Assembly (NCBI GenBank): GCA_036271555.1
Contig: DATBAK010000019.1
Span: 62,001 to 126,000 of the forward strand
Origin: Acidimicrobiia bacterium
GTDB lineage: Bacteria > Actinomycetota > Acidimicrobiia > IMCC26256 > PALSA-610
Length of the DNA: 64,000 bases
Direction: 5' to 3'
Below the pieces are notes generated by a model. It was not told the origin of the DNA and did no database searches. It worked only from the letters and a program-made list of their open reading frames with translations. Position 1 is the first letter of the stretch. The number at the start of each line of letters is the position of its first letter. Shown one piece after another: positions 50,801 to 58,658 of the stretch. Made by a program: the position numbers and the translations under genes.

Positions 50801-51153
50801 CGTCGGATGGCGGCGTGTTCGCGTTCGGTGACGCGCGCTTCCACGGGTCCACGGGCGCGATGCACCTGAACCAACCGGTCGTCGGGATCGTCGCGACGCC
50901 GGCGCACAACGGCTATTGGCTCGTCGCGTCCGACGGTGGTGTGTTCGCGTTCGACGCATCATTCCGTGGCTCCATGGGCGGGCGGCACCTCAACCGACCG
51001 ATCGTCGCGATGGCGCGTTACGGCAACGGCTACGTGCTCACCGCGTCCGACGGTGGGGTGTTCGACTTCTCGGACAAGGCGTTCAGTGGCTCGCTCGGCG
51101 CGCACCCGCCGAGCAGCCCGATCGTCTCCGTCGCCGCCTTCGCAACCTCGTAA
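47866..51153 (+). CDS. Large secreted RCC1-repeat protein with Fn3-like and C-terminal GYW repeats
   Basis: 1095 residues from ATG 47866, which begins a signal peptide (MRALRILAASALLVGTAAFV); GTG 47818 would add 16 residues before it. About 14 RCC1-type repeats, each with HTCAVT..G.V.CWG.N..GQLGDGT, form one or two beta-propellers (about 45-740). An Fn3-like domain follows (NVSVGAANGAANASWTAPVD). The last 250 residues hold six repeats of GYW(M/L)VASDGGVFAFGDARFxGS type. The paired cysteines in each RCC1 repeat (TCA and CWG) could be disulfides. Likely a cell-surface or extracellular binding protein; the ligand is unknown. It follows tRNA-Thr by 98 nt. Confidence 0.85.
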   Translation: MRALRILAASALLVGTAAFVVAPAEVATADTPVSSVSAGLGHTCAVTGAGGVQCWGFNDFGQLGDNTTVDRSVPADVSGLTSGVAQVSAGAYDTCAVTTAGAVKCWGFNDDHELGDGSTASSAVPVDVVGASSGVRSVATGGVFSCALTTSGAVECWGDNVGSTATAIPALGTGVQALAAGDTSMCALTSAGAVMCWGFNDYGQLGDGTTTDDWTPATVSGLASGVVMIGAGSDHVCVVTAADAVQCWGRNNNGQLGDGTETERHTPVTIDEVDATDIAWIGGGNGETCVLTHGGGVECWGADLGLQLGGASTDRSTQPMPVVGLGAGVASLAIGGDHACALTSDDALQCWGFNEYGQLGDGGSWTEPLAKDVVGLGSGVTATGAGYHHTCAVVSGALECWGQNNRGQLGDGTTIERDVPVDVVALEAGVSAVTGGDVHTCALTNAGAVDCWGSDSNGRLGDGGTTQSSVPLPVSGLGSGVEQISAGVAHTCALTVAGAVECWGSNHDGQLGDGTNVDRHAPVAVSGLSSGVEQIAAGGNFTCALTNHGAVKCWGFPYLGDGTTAGSNSPVQVSGLTSGVTAIAAGGYYGCAVTTGGALKCWGDDIGTGGTNLVPTTVPGASSGVASIDAAASSACLRTVGGAAKCWGDDDFGTLGNGTSGGDYASPVDVIGLSTHVTAVATEGDHACAITTDHALHCWGNNSNGQVGIGPAGESLVPVGVVGLGLDGAVASEAPANVSVGAANGAANASWTAPVDDGGADVYGYVVTVLSATGATASGVAGSHIRVTSTGVQSFALGNGRSAAAGTSTVFAGLSNGTQYRLDVAPLTRAGMGRAKLSPAVQPHAPAPAASGYWMVDSTGHVYAFGSAHYAGNAPTSRVVHIEGTPSGRGYWIIDAAGAVYAFGDAPYLSGAGALAPGEVAGSLSSTPTGHGYWIFTSSGRAVARGDAKFFGDLRGVALRAPIVASVATPTGKGYYMVASDGGVFAFGDARFHGSTGAMHLNQPVVGIVATPAHNGYWLVASDGGVFAFDASFRGSMGGRHLNRPIVAMARYGNGYVLTASDGGVFDFSDKAFSGSLGAHPPSSPIVSVAAFATS

Positions 51154-51169
51154 CGACGCCGCGCGCGCG

Positions 51170-54142
51170 TCAGAAGAGCCGCAGGCGGTGCGCGATCGCG
51201 GCGGCGTCGGTGCGGCGCGCGACGCCGAGCTTGGCGAGGATGTTCGACACGTGCACGCTCGCGGTCTTGCGGCTGATGAAGAGCGCGTCCGCGATCTCGC
51301 CGTTCGAGCGGCCTTCCGCGACGAGCCGCAGCACCTCCGACTCGCGCGGCGTGAGCCCGAGGCGTTCCGCCGCGTTCGCAGCCGAGCCGTCCGCGTCACC
51401 GCCCTCTGAATCAGCAGCGGGCGCGATCGTGACGACGAGTCGCGCGCGCTTCGACAGCGCGGCGATCTCCTCTTGCAGCGGCGTCGCGCCGAGCGCGTCG
51501 GCGATCGTCGCCGCTTCCTTCAGCGCGGCGACCGCGTCGGGCGCGCGATCCGACTCGACCAGTGCTTCGCCGAGTCGGAACAGGCTGTACGCCTGCGGGA
51601 ACGGCTGGTGCGTCTCGAGCCACGCGTCGGCCGCCGTCTGCCAGGCCGAGGGCTCGGGCGTGCCAACCGCGCGGGTGAGCTCCGCCGTCGCGAGGTGCCC
51701 TTCGGCCACGGCGGCCGGGAAGTCGGGGAGGCGTGCGATCATCGCGCGCAGCGCATCGATCTGTTGTGCAGACGTGCCGTCGTCGACGCGGCGTTCGTCG
51801 CGAGCCTGCTGCGCGAGGTCGGCTTCGACGCGGACGGCGACGCGCAGGAGCTCCCATCCGTAGCGCGTGCCCTCGCAGTTCTCGATCGTGAACCCTTCAC
51901 GCGCGAACGCGCGCGCCTCGTCGAGCCGGCCGAAGAGCCGCGCGACCTCGGCGCGCAGCGCGCAGATCTGCACGTACTCCTGCGACGGCTGCCAGTCGAG
52001 GCCGAGCAGCGCCCGCATCGCCGTGATCTGCTCGGCGGCCGCTTCGGCTCCATCGCGGGCGAGGACCAGCTCGACGAGGTTGAGCCGGAGCCAGATCTCG
52101 CTGACGTCGGTTCGCGCGAGCGCGTCCTGCATGACACGCTCGGCTTCGTCCCATTGGCCGAGCCACGTGAGCGACTCCGCGAGGTTCGCCGCGAGGTACG
52201 AGCCACGGCTCCGGAGCAGACCGACCTCACGCGCCTGCTCGAGTCCTCGGCGCGCGATGTCGACGGCCGCTGCGCCGTTCCCGGCGACCTCGAAGACGTG
52301 CGCGAGGTTGACCGCCGCGCGCAACGCGCTGTCGTACTCGCCGAGCGACTCCGCCAGCGCGGCCGCTTCCTGCAACCACGCGATCGCCTGCTCCATGTCG
52401 GCGAGCGTTCGGGGTGTCGTGCCGAGCGTGATGAGCGGGATCACGAGGAGCTGGGGTTCGCCGGCTGCACGCGCGGCGTCGACCGCGTCGTGAGCAACCG
52501 CGATGACGCGGTCTGTCGCGCCCTCCCAGTACTGCATCACGCTCGCCAGCGTGCCGAGCACCTGCGCGCGTACCGGACCCGCGTCGGGCACGAGGCGCTG
52601 CGCGGTTTCGAGGTCGCCGAGCGCGGTCTCGCGGTCGCGCTCGCGCAGCACTCGAGCTCGACGCTCGAGCGCGAGCGCCCTGCGAATCGCGTCGCCTTCC
52701 GAACCGAGCTCTTCGATGGTCTCGGTCGCGAGCTTGACCGCGCGGTCGAGGTAGCCGGCCGTCGCCTCGACGTCGCTCGCGAGCTCGAGCAGACCGACGT
52801 GGTCCGTGCCCGCCACCGCGGCGGCGTCGGGCACCGCGTCCCAGATCTCGAGCGCGCGACTGACGTGCGCGGCAGCGTCGGCGACCGCGTACGCCTGCCG
52901 TGCCTCGCGCGTCGCGAGCATCGCGGCGTCGAGCGCGCGCGGGAGATCGTGTGCCGCGAACCGGTGGAGTGCGATCGCGCTCGCGACCGAGCCCGCGTCC
53001 GCGAGCGACGGGTCGGCGACGAGCGTGTCGGCGTACGCGGTGTGCACGCGCGCGCGGGTACCCGGTAGGAGGTCGTCGTAGATCGCGTCCTCGACCAACG
53101 CGTGACGGAACGCGAATGCGCCGGCGTCGTCGACCGCGAGCACGTGCTGCTCGACCGCTTCGCGCAGTCGCGCCTCCAACTCCGCTTCGTCGAGACCGCT
53201 CACGACGGTGATCAACCGATGCGAGACACGCCGGCCGCCGACGGCGAGCAGCTGGAGCACGCGCTGCGTCGGCTCACTGAGCCGCTCGACGCGCGCGAGC
53301 AGGACGTCGCGCAGGTGCGGTGACAGCCCGCGGCGGTCGCCCGACTGGATGACCCCGATGACTTCTTCGACGAGGAACGCGTTGCCGCCGGAGCGCTCGA
53401 TCACGTCGTCGAGCAGCTGACCTTCGGCCGCGTGCCCGAGCATGCTCGCGAGCTGCGCGGCGACGTCGTCGCGTCCGAAGCGCTCGAGCGGCAGATGCTC
53501 GACGATGCGGTGGCGCTCGAGCTCGGCGAGCAGCGGACGCAGCGCATGCCGGCGGTCGATCTCGTCGGCGCGGTACGTCGCGACGAGCAGGAATCGCGAG
53601 CCGCGCACCGAGCGGACGAGGAAGCTCAGGAAGTCGAGCGTCGAGCGGTCGGCCCAGTGCAGATCCTCGATGACGAGCACGAGCGGGCGCTCGTCGGCGA
53701 GCCGTTCCAGCAGTCCGAGCAGCAACTCGAACAGACGCCCGGTACCGACCGCGTCGGATCCGTCGTCGTGACGATCGTTCGGGCCGGGCGCGGGCGCGAG
53801 CTCGAAGAGCACGCGCGACAAGTCGCGGCGCGCGGTGCCGAGCAACGCGTCGAGATGCTGCGCCTCGGTCGTGCGCACGAGATCGCGCAACGCGTCGGCG
53901 AGCGGCGCGAAGGGCAGGCCCTCGCCCGCGAGCTCCACGCTCGACCCGGTGAGCACGCGTGCACCGTCGGCCGCGGCGCGTGCCGCGGCCTCGTGCACGA
54001 GCCGGGTCTTGCCGACACCGGCCTCGCCTCCCACGAGCACCACCGCGGGATCTCCGCTCGCGCTGCGCTCCTGCGCGGCCGCGAGCCGTGCGAGCTCCTT
54101 GGTGCGTCCCACCATCTCGGGTGTGACGAACGGTGCCGGCAT
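51170..54142 (-). CDS. LAL-type LuxR transcriptional regulator with N-terminal AAA ATPase
   Basis: 990 residues. Walker A VVLVGGEAGVGKTRLVHEAA (about 31-50), Walker B LVLVIEDLHWADRSTLDFL (about 160), a helical TPR-like middle of about 600 residues (ADMEQAIAWLQEAAALAESL and similar), and a C-terminal LuxR HTH (LGLTPRESEVLRLVAEGRSN, DALFISRKTASVHVSNILAK). This is the MalT/LAL architecture, in which effector and ATP binding activate transcription. The start at 54142 is supported by TACGCT 7 nt upstream. A partial paralogue lies at the window's right edge. Targets are unknown; the neighbouring secreted proteins are candidates. Confidence 0.92.
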   Translation of the reverse strand: MPAPFVTPEMVGRTKELARLAAAQERSASGDPAVVLVGGEAGVGKTRLVHEAAARAAADGARVLTGSSVELAGEGLPFAPLADALRDLVRTTEAQHLDALLGTARRDLSRVLFELAPAPGPNDRHDDGSDAVGTGRLFELLLGLLERLADERPLVLVIEDLHWADRSTLDFLSFLVRSVRGSRFLLVATYRADEIDRRHALRPLLAELERHRIVEHLPLERFGRDDVAAQLASMLGHAAEGQLLDDVIERSGGNAFLVEEVIGVIQSGDRRGLSPHLRDVLLARVERLSEPTQRVLQLLAVGGRRVSHRLITVVSGLDEAELEARLREAVEQHVLAVDDAGAFAFRHALVEDAIYDDLLPGTRARVHTAYADTLVADPSLADAGSVASAIALHRFAAHDLPRALDAAMLATREARQAYAVADAAAHVSRALEIWDAVPDAAAVAGTDHVGLLELASDVEATAGYLDRAVKLATETIEELGSEGDAIRRALALERRARVLRERDRETALGDLETAQRLVPDAGPVRAQVLGTLASVMQYWEGATDRVIAVAHDAVDAARAAGEPQLLVIPLITLGTTPRTLADMEQAIAWLQEAAALAESLGEYDSALRAAVNLAHVFEVAGNGAAAVDIARRGLEQAREVGLLRSRGSYLAANLAESLTWLGQWDEAERVMQDALARTDVSEIWLRLNLVELVLARDGAEAAAEQITAMRALLGLDWQPSQEYVQICALRAEVARLFGRLDEARAFAREGFTIENCEGTRYGWELLRVAVRVEADLAQQARDERRVDDGTSAQQIDALRAMIARLPDFPAAVAEGHLATAELTRAVGTPEPSAWQTAADAWLETHQPFPQAYSLFRLGEALVESDRAPDAVAALKEAATIADALGATPLQEEIAALSKRARLVVTIAPAADSEGGDADGSAANAAERLGLTPRESEVLRLVAEGRSNGEIADALFISRKTASVHVSNILAKLGVARRTDAAAIAHRLRLF

Positions 54143-54149
54143 CGAACGC

Positions 54150-54155
54150 AGCGTA
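54150..54155 (-). promoter_or_regulatory. -10 element of the LuxR-type gene (leaderless)
   Basis: On the minus strand TACGCT ends 7 nt before ATG 54142. Confidence 0.5.
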
Positions 54156-54215
54156 AATGCGGAGAGCGGGCGGCCACCAAGGGCCGCCCGCTCCGAGCCG
54201 ATCGTCACGCGCTGA

Positions 54216-56258
54216 TCACGCGTGGTCATCGTTCACGATCGTCTGCACGACGTGCGGCGTGGCGACGGTCGCGTTCGCCGCGCCGCCGAGGTTCACGAAG
54301 AACGTCTCGTTGCCCTCGACCCTACGGTCACCGTCGATGACGACGCTGATGACCGCCGACGTCTGGCCCGCGGGGATCGTGACCGTGCCCGACGTCGCGA
54401 GGTAGTCCGAGCCTGCGGTCGCGGTCCCGTCGGCCGTCACCCAGTGGACGGTCACGTCGGCGATCGCAGGCGCGCTGAGGCGCACGGCGATGGCGCGGGT
54501 GCGCGTGCCGACGTTGCCCTCGTTCGCCGAGGTCGACGCCACGCTGATCTTCGACGCGGCCGCGACCTTGATCGTCTGCACGAGCTTCGCCGCGGTGCCC
54601 ACGCCGTTCGTCGCCTGCAACGTGAAGTGGAACCGTCCCGCCGCCGCCGGCGTGCCGGTCAGGGCGCCCGCGGACGAGAGGACGAGACCGTTCGGGAGCC
54701 TGCCCGAGAGCAACTGCACGGTCGGTCGAGGCGTGCCCTCCGTGCCGTACGTCAAGGCGAACGGGTGCCCGACCTGTGCGGCGGGTGGCGTCGCGGGGTC
54801 GAACGCCGGGGCGGTCCGCGCCGCAGTCGCCTTGAACGCCGCGGCAGCCAGGCGCTTCTCGCAGAGCGCCGTGATGCGCGCGGTGCCCTTCGTGCTGCCG
54901 GCGACGACCGTGCCGGGGTCGGCGTTCCCGTTCGCGTCGGTCGTGACCGAGATCGCGTGCGGCGACGACGCGTCGGCCGCGGCGAAGCTCACGAGCCCGT
55001 CGTAGTCGACGAACGACACCGAGCATCCGGCGATCGGGTCACCGACCGAGTCGGTGACGTGGGCCACGGGGTCGTGCGCGAACGCCGTCCCGACGGTCGC
55101 GGAGGCGGTCGCGGGCGTGAGCGTCACCTTCGACGGGAGTCCCGGCGCGACGTCGACCTCTTCGACCCAGCTCGTGAGGCCGGCTTCGTTGTACGCGTTC
55201 ACCGTCATCATGTACGTGCCGGCCTTCGTCGGCGTGCCGGAGAGGACACCCGAGTTGTCCATCGTCATGCCGGGTGGCAGCGCGCCGGTCGCCGCGAGCA
55301 GCGGCTGCGGCCAGCCGGTCGCCGAGTACTGCGTCGCCGCGAACTCGCCGGCCGTGGGCTGCAAGGCGGGCGCCACGATGGGCTGGGGCGCGACCGCGGT
55401 CCCGAAGAGCAGGCTCACCGAGCCGTTGCCGCCGATCGACGACGTGAGTCCGTTGTAGAGGTCGGCCCAGGGCGTCACGTACGACGAGCCGCCGCCGCCG
55501 CTGCCGTCACCCGCGCCGCCGCCGCCGCCGTAGTAGCCGGCACCGCCGCCACCACCGCCATTGCAGCCGTCGGCGCCGCCGCGGCCGCCCTGCTGGTAGT
55601 CGCCCACGCTCGCGAAGTTGTTGCCGCCGTCGGTGCCGACGCCGGGGACGCCACCGACCGATTGCGTCCCGCCGCCCGCGGCGTGGCTCGGGTCGGGGTC
55701 GACGCTCGTGCCCGGGTCGCCGTTCGGCACGTCGCCGTTGCCGCCGCGCATCTGGAAGCGCGCGCCGCCGCCCGCGCCCGCGACGAACATCGGGTAGTCG
55801 ATCTGCTCACCGGAGAAGAACGCGGTCTCGCCCCCGCCGCCCCCGCTGGCGTGGCAGTCCGTTCCGACCGCGCCGACGCCGCCGCCGCCGAAGCCGTAGC
55901 CGCCCGCGCCGCCGAGCACCTCGCCCACGGCGTCGGTGACGCTGCCGCCCTCACCGCCGACGATGACCGTGTAGGTCTGGCCCGCGACGATCGGCACCTC
56001 GGCCTCGACGAGCGCGCCGTTGCCGCCCGGTGTCGTGGTGCCGTCGGACGCGGTCTGCGACCCGCCCTGCGCGCCGCGAAGCACGATCTCCGCGGAGTCG
56101 ACGCCCGCGGGTGCCGTCCACCGGTAGAGCGCGGGACTCGTGAAGTCGATCTCGCCGGTCTGGGTCGCGTGCGCGGCTCCGGCTCCGAGCGTCGCCATCG
56201 TCGCGGCCATCGCGACGGAGCCGGCGAGCACGGTGACGGAGCGAAGGAACGGTCGCAT
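54216..56258 (-). CDS. Secreted Gly-rich protein with Ig-like and Calx-beta domains
   Basis: 680 residues. Signal peptide 1-32 (VTVLAGSVAMAATMATLGAG, AHA). Residues 35-290 are Gly-rich with YTVIVGGEGGSVTD and AGGYGFGGGGVGAVG, similar to the glycine-rich domain of secreted bacterial proteins. Then come putative-Ig repeats (QPLLAATGALPPGMTMDNSG, RPTVQLLSGRLPNGLVLSS; He_PIG type), a Big_1-like segment, and a C-terminal Calx-beta domain (STSANEGNVGTRTRAIAVRL, GSDYLATSGTVTIPAGQTSA, GDRRVEGNETFFVNL). Likely surface or matrix protein, perhaps calcium-binding. GAGGAGAAG upstream fixes the ATG. A conserved 74-nt element precedes it. Confidence 0.82.
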   Translation of the reverse strand: MRPFLRSVTVLAGSVAMAATMATLGAGAAHATQTGEIDFTSPALYRWTAPAGVDSAEIVLRGAQGGSQTASDGTTTPGGNGALVEAEVPIVAGQTYTVIVGGEGGSVTDAVGEVLGGAGGYGFGGGGVGAVGTDCHASGGGGGETAFFSGEQIDYPMFVAGAGGGARFQMRGGNGDVPNGDPGTSVDPDPSHAAGGGTQSVGGVPGVGTDGGNNFASVGDYQQGGRGGADGCNGGGGGGAGYYGGGGGAGDGSGGGGSSYVTPWADLYNGLTSSIGGNGSVSLLFGTAVAPQPIVAPALQPTAGEFAATQYSATGWPQPLLAATGALPPGMTMDNSGVLSGTPTKAGTYMMTVNAYNEAGLTSWVEEVDVAPGLPSKVTLTPATASATVGTAFAHDPVAHVTDSVGDPIAGCSVSFVDYDGLVSFAAADASSPHAISVTTDANGNADPGTVVAGSTKGTARITALCEKRLAAAAFKATAARTAPAFDPATPPAAQVGHPFALTYGTEGTPRPTVQLLSGRLPNGLVLSSAGALTGTPAAAGRFHFTLQATNGVGTAAKLVQTIKVAAASKISVASTSANEGNVGTRTRAIAVRLSAPAIADVTVHWVTADGTATAGSDYLATSGTVTIPAGQTSAVISVVIDGDRRVEGNETFFVNLGGAANATVATPHVVQTIVNDDHA

Positions 56259-56281
56259 GGTGCTTCTCCTCGAATCGGGAA

Positions 56282-56355
56282 CTGACTCGAGGATCGGGCT
56301 AAGGCAGCGGACCCGACATCGGGCCAGTGCTTCAAAGTCGCGGGCGCCTACCTCA
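56282..56355 (-). promoter_or_regulatory. 74-nt conserved leader element, copy A
   Basis: Lies 24 nt before the start of the Gly-rich secreted protein. It shares with copy B (62588-62661), at identical internal spacing, CCCGATGT, eight other bases, CTGCCTTAG, two bases and CGATCCT; the total length is also 74 nt in both. TGAGGTAG at its 5' end can pair with CTGCCTTA, using two G-U pairs. The block GGCGCCTACCTCA (plus strand 56343-56355) is repeated 32 nt further upstream at 56375-56387. Confidence 0.55.
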
Positions 56356-56848
56356 CGCGAGGTGGCTCACGCCCGGCGCCTACCTCAGGTTGCCTGGGTC
56401 GCGGGAGTACATCGGGGCAACGAGCGAATCACAGATTGTTCGCGATCGACCCACGGTTCCGTGGAGTGCAGCAGCTCAGCCGCGCATCGTGGCCATGCAA
56501 TGCTGCGCCACGGGCCTGCTCGCGCTGTCCGCCGCGGCACCTCGTTCGCTGTCGAGCGCGTCTCACGAGCAATTCCGGCGATACCCAACGCAGGCCCGTC
56601 GAGTGTTCACGCCGACCATCCCGCTCAGCAACGACGCGCCGGCGCTGAACAAGTCGTTCACGCTCGTGAGCGCGCAGAGCCTCTCGGGATCGTTCGCGAC
56701 CATCGACGATCCGGCTGGCGAGCCGTTCACCTACACGTCGACAACCGGGACGATCAAGCCTACGAGTGACCCGTCGCACGCCTCAGCTGTAACCGTTTGG
56801 TCACGGCGTGTGGAGTAACCATCATCCCGACGCGAAGCGGGAGAACCC
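56356..56848. other. Intergenic region, possible remnant coding sequence
   Basis: About 490 nt without a convincing gene. One plus-strand frame (56327-56818) is open and its second half reads like a surface-protein fragment (FTLVSAQSLSGSFATIDDPA), but its start, first half and codon use are unlike the neighbours, and it has no ribosome site. It may be the end of a decayed secreted-protein gene. A direct repeat of GGCGCCTACCTCA lies at the left end. Near 56790-56818 GTAACC occurs twice, possibly part of the next gene's promoter. Confidence 0.35.
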
Positions 56849-58180
56849 ATGGCGAAGCGACACATCCGACTGCAGGCACTCGTGATCGCTGCGGCGACAT
56901 GCATAGCGGGCATCACGAGCGTCGCGGCTGCTTCGTCCGCGGTCGCGGTGAGTACGGCGTGTCCCGCGCCGGCCCTTGCGACCGTGCCGTGTGTCGTCGC
57001 CGCGCAGAACAACACGAGCAGTCCGACGCTCACGCCGACGCCGACCCATCTCGTCACGACGAGTGTCGGGGCGGGTCGGTACTCGATCGTCGCGAGCGCG
57101 GTGATCTTCAACTCGTCCGGCACCGGCGAGCCCCTTCCGTTCGCGTACTGCACGCTCAAGGCCGGCGGCGCGCTGCTCGACCAGACCGTCGCGTACACCA
57201 TCGACCAAGCCACGACCGTGACCCTCCTCGCCGCCGCGAACTTCACGGCGACGACGCGACTCACCATCTCGTGCGCGGATCCGAGGGGCTTCGCCTCGCT
57301 GACCGCCGACTACGCGCGGTTGCAGGCGACGCGTTTGGGAACCTTGCGCCAGCCGGCCGAAGGGACGAGCAAGGCCGTGAAGTGTCCGCATGCGACCTTC
57401 GCGTCGATCCCGTGTGCGATCCAGGTGCAGACGAGCACCCCGGTCGCGATTGGCGGGTCGCCGACGCCGGTTGCGACGGTCGAGCTCGAGCCCGGTTTGT
57501 ACACGATGATCGGTCGTGTCGCGTTCCGCGCGACGTCGAGCGGCAGCGCGAACGTCGCGTGCATGAGCGACAACGCCGTCATCGGACTGAGCGAGGGAAC
57601 GGCCTTCGTCCTTCAGGGCAAGACCGCCGCGCTCTCGCTCGGCACCTCGTTCGCGCTGGGTGCGTCGCCGCAGCCCGTCGAGGTGACGTGTTCGCTGCTG
57701 GGCGGTCCTCAGGCGACGGTCGCGAGCGTGCGGCTCACGATCGTGCGCGTCGCGACGCTCGTGCGGGCGACCGGCGCGCAGGCGAAGTGCCCGCTCAAGC
57801 GGACGACCGTGCCGTGCGCGATCACGGCGCAGGGCGGTGCGTCGACGCTGACCAGCACGCATTCGGTCGTCGCCGAGGCGAAGGTCGCGGCGGGTGACTA
57901 CGTCGTGTCCGCCGCCGTATCGGTCGAGAGCGACGATCCGGCCGGTGGTTTCCATTTCGTCGACTGCGCGCTCGTCACCGGGGCCGGCGAGTTCGGTGGG
58001 GCGTTCGAGGTCGTCGGCGGGCAAGGCGCCACGTTGTTCATGCTCGACGTGCACACGAACGGCAAGAAGGCGGACGTGACGCTGTCATGCGCGGACGACA
58101 GTGGTAGCGGACAGCTCAGCGTGACGGAGGCCGAGATCACCGCGACCCGCGTCGGGAGTCTGAGCTCGATCGGGTCGTGA
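56849..58180 (+). CDS. Secreted three-repeat protein of unknown function
   Basis: 443 residues. Signal peptide 1-33 (LQALVIAAATCIAGITSVAA). The mature part is three similar units of about 130-140 residues, each opening with a CP..(A/R)T(V/I)PC(V/A)I.. pattern (CPAPALATVPCVVAAQ, CPHATFASIPCAIQVQ, CPLKRTTVPCAITAQ), then a G.Y...A.V strand and a C near the end of the unit (SCADP, TCSLL, SCADD). The conserved cysteines suggest disulfides. No known family. GGGAGAA 7 nt before the ATG is the ribosome site. Confidence 0.75.
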   Translation: MAKRHIRLQALVIAAATCIAGITSVAAASSAVAVSTACPAPALATVPCVVAAQNNTSSPTLTPTPTHLVTTSVGAGRYSIVASAVIFNSSGTGEPLPFAYCTLKAGGALLDQTVAYTIDQATTVTLLAAANFTATTRLTISCADPRGFASLTADYARLQATRLGTLRQPAEGTSKAVKCPHATFASIPCAIQVQTSTPVAIGGSPTPVATVELEPGLYTMIGRVAFRATSSGSANVACMSDNAVIGLSEGTAFVLQGKTAALSLGTSFALGASPQPVEVTCSLLGGPQATVASVRLTIVRVATLVRATGAQAKCPLKRTTVPCAITAQGGASTLTSTHSVVAEAKVAAGDYVVSAAVSVESDDPAGGFHFVDCALVTGAGEFGGAFEVVGGQGATLFMLDVHTNGKKADVTLSCADDSGSGQLSVTEAEITATRVGSLSSIGS

Positions 58181-58198
58181 TCGACGAGTACGGCTGAA

Positions 58199-58318
58199 TC
58201 AGGAAGTCGCCGCGGCGCGCGCCTGCGGGGCGAACGCGCGCACACAGTCGCGCCCGCCGCGCTTGGCTTCGTAGAGCGCGAGGTCGCCACGCTCGAGCGT
58301 GACGTCGGCGGTCGCGCC
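58199..58318 (-). pseudogene. C-terminal remnant of a GGDEF (diguanylate cyclase) domain
   Basis: The last 39 codons before a TGA read GDLALYEAKRGGRDCVRAF plus tail, the signature end of GGDEF domains (ADxALYxAKxxGRxxV). Nothing recognisable as the catalytic GGDEF half precedes it: upstream in frame the sequence becomes Arg-rich shadow reading. It is best explained as the stump of a deleted diguanylate cyclase gene. Confidence 0.55.
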
Positions 58319-58320
58319 GG

Positions 58321-58645
58321 TCAGACGTCGAGCTCCGGAAGCGGTTCCGGCCCCGTCGCGCGCCATCGCATCCTCACATCGTCCGTTTGCGCCGCGAACT
58401 TGCAGAGAATGTCCGGACCGCCGGCGTCGCTCCTGGTCGTGGCCGTACGGGCCTCGGCCGGGCCGGGTCAGCCCGCCGTCGGCTCGAGCACGAAGCGCGT
58501 GCCGCCCGATGGCAGCGCACGATGGTCGGCGCCGCGCAGGCTCGCCCCGGCAACGCCCGCCACGTCGGCGACGCGCAAGGGCCAGCGTCTTCTCGGCGGC
58601 GAGGTTGGCACATGCGCGCCCGGGCGCCGTCATCGACCCGGCGCA
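58321..58645 (-). other. Intergenic DNA with further possible gene remnants
   Basis: Two more minus-strand segments have coding-like codon use that ends in a stop. One ends at 58321 (about 40 codons, FAAQTDDVRMRWRATGPEPL). The other ends at 58468 (about 34 codons, VADVAGVAGASLRGADHRAL then PSGGTRFVLEPTAG). None has a start or a recognised family. Together with the GGDEF stump they look like a decayed locus of about 450 nt. Confidence 0.3.
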
Positions 58646-58651
58646 TAGCCT
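58646..58651 (+). promoter_or_regulatory. -10 element of the SRPBCC gene (leaderless)
   Basis: TAGCCT ends 7 nt before ATG 58659. Confidence 0.5.
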
Positions 58652-58658
58652 GCGCGCC

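Noticed and set aside
56282-56450. c-di-GMP-I or c-di-AMP riboswitch identity for element A
   Set aside because: The conserved GEMM and ydaO sequence blocks are absent; the element is reported as unassigned instead.
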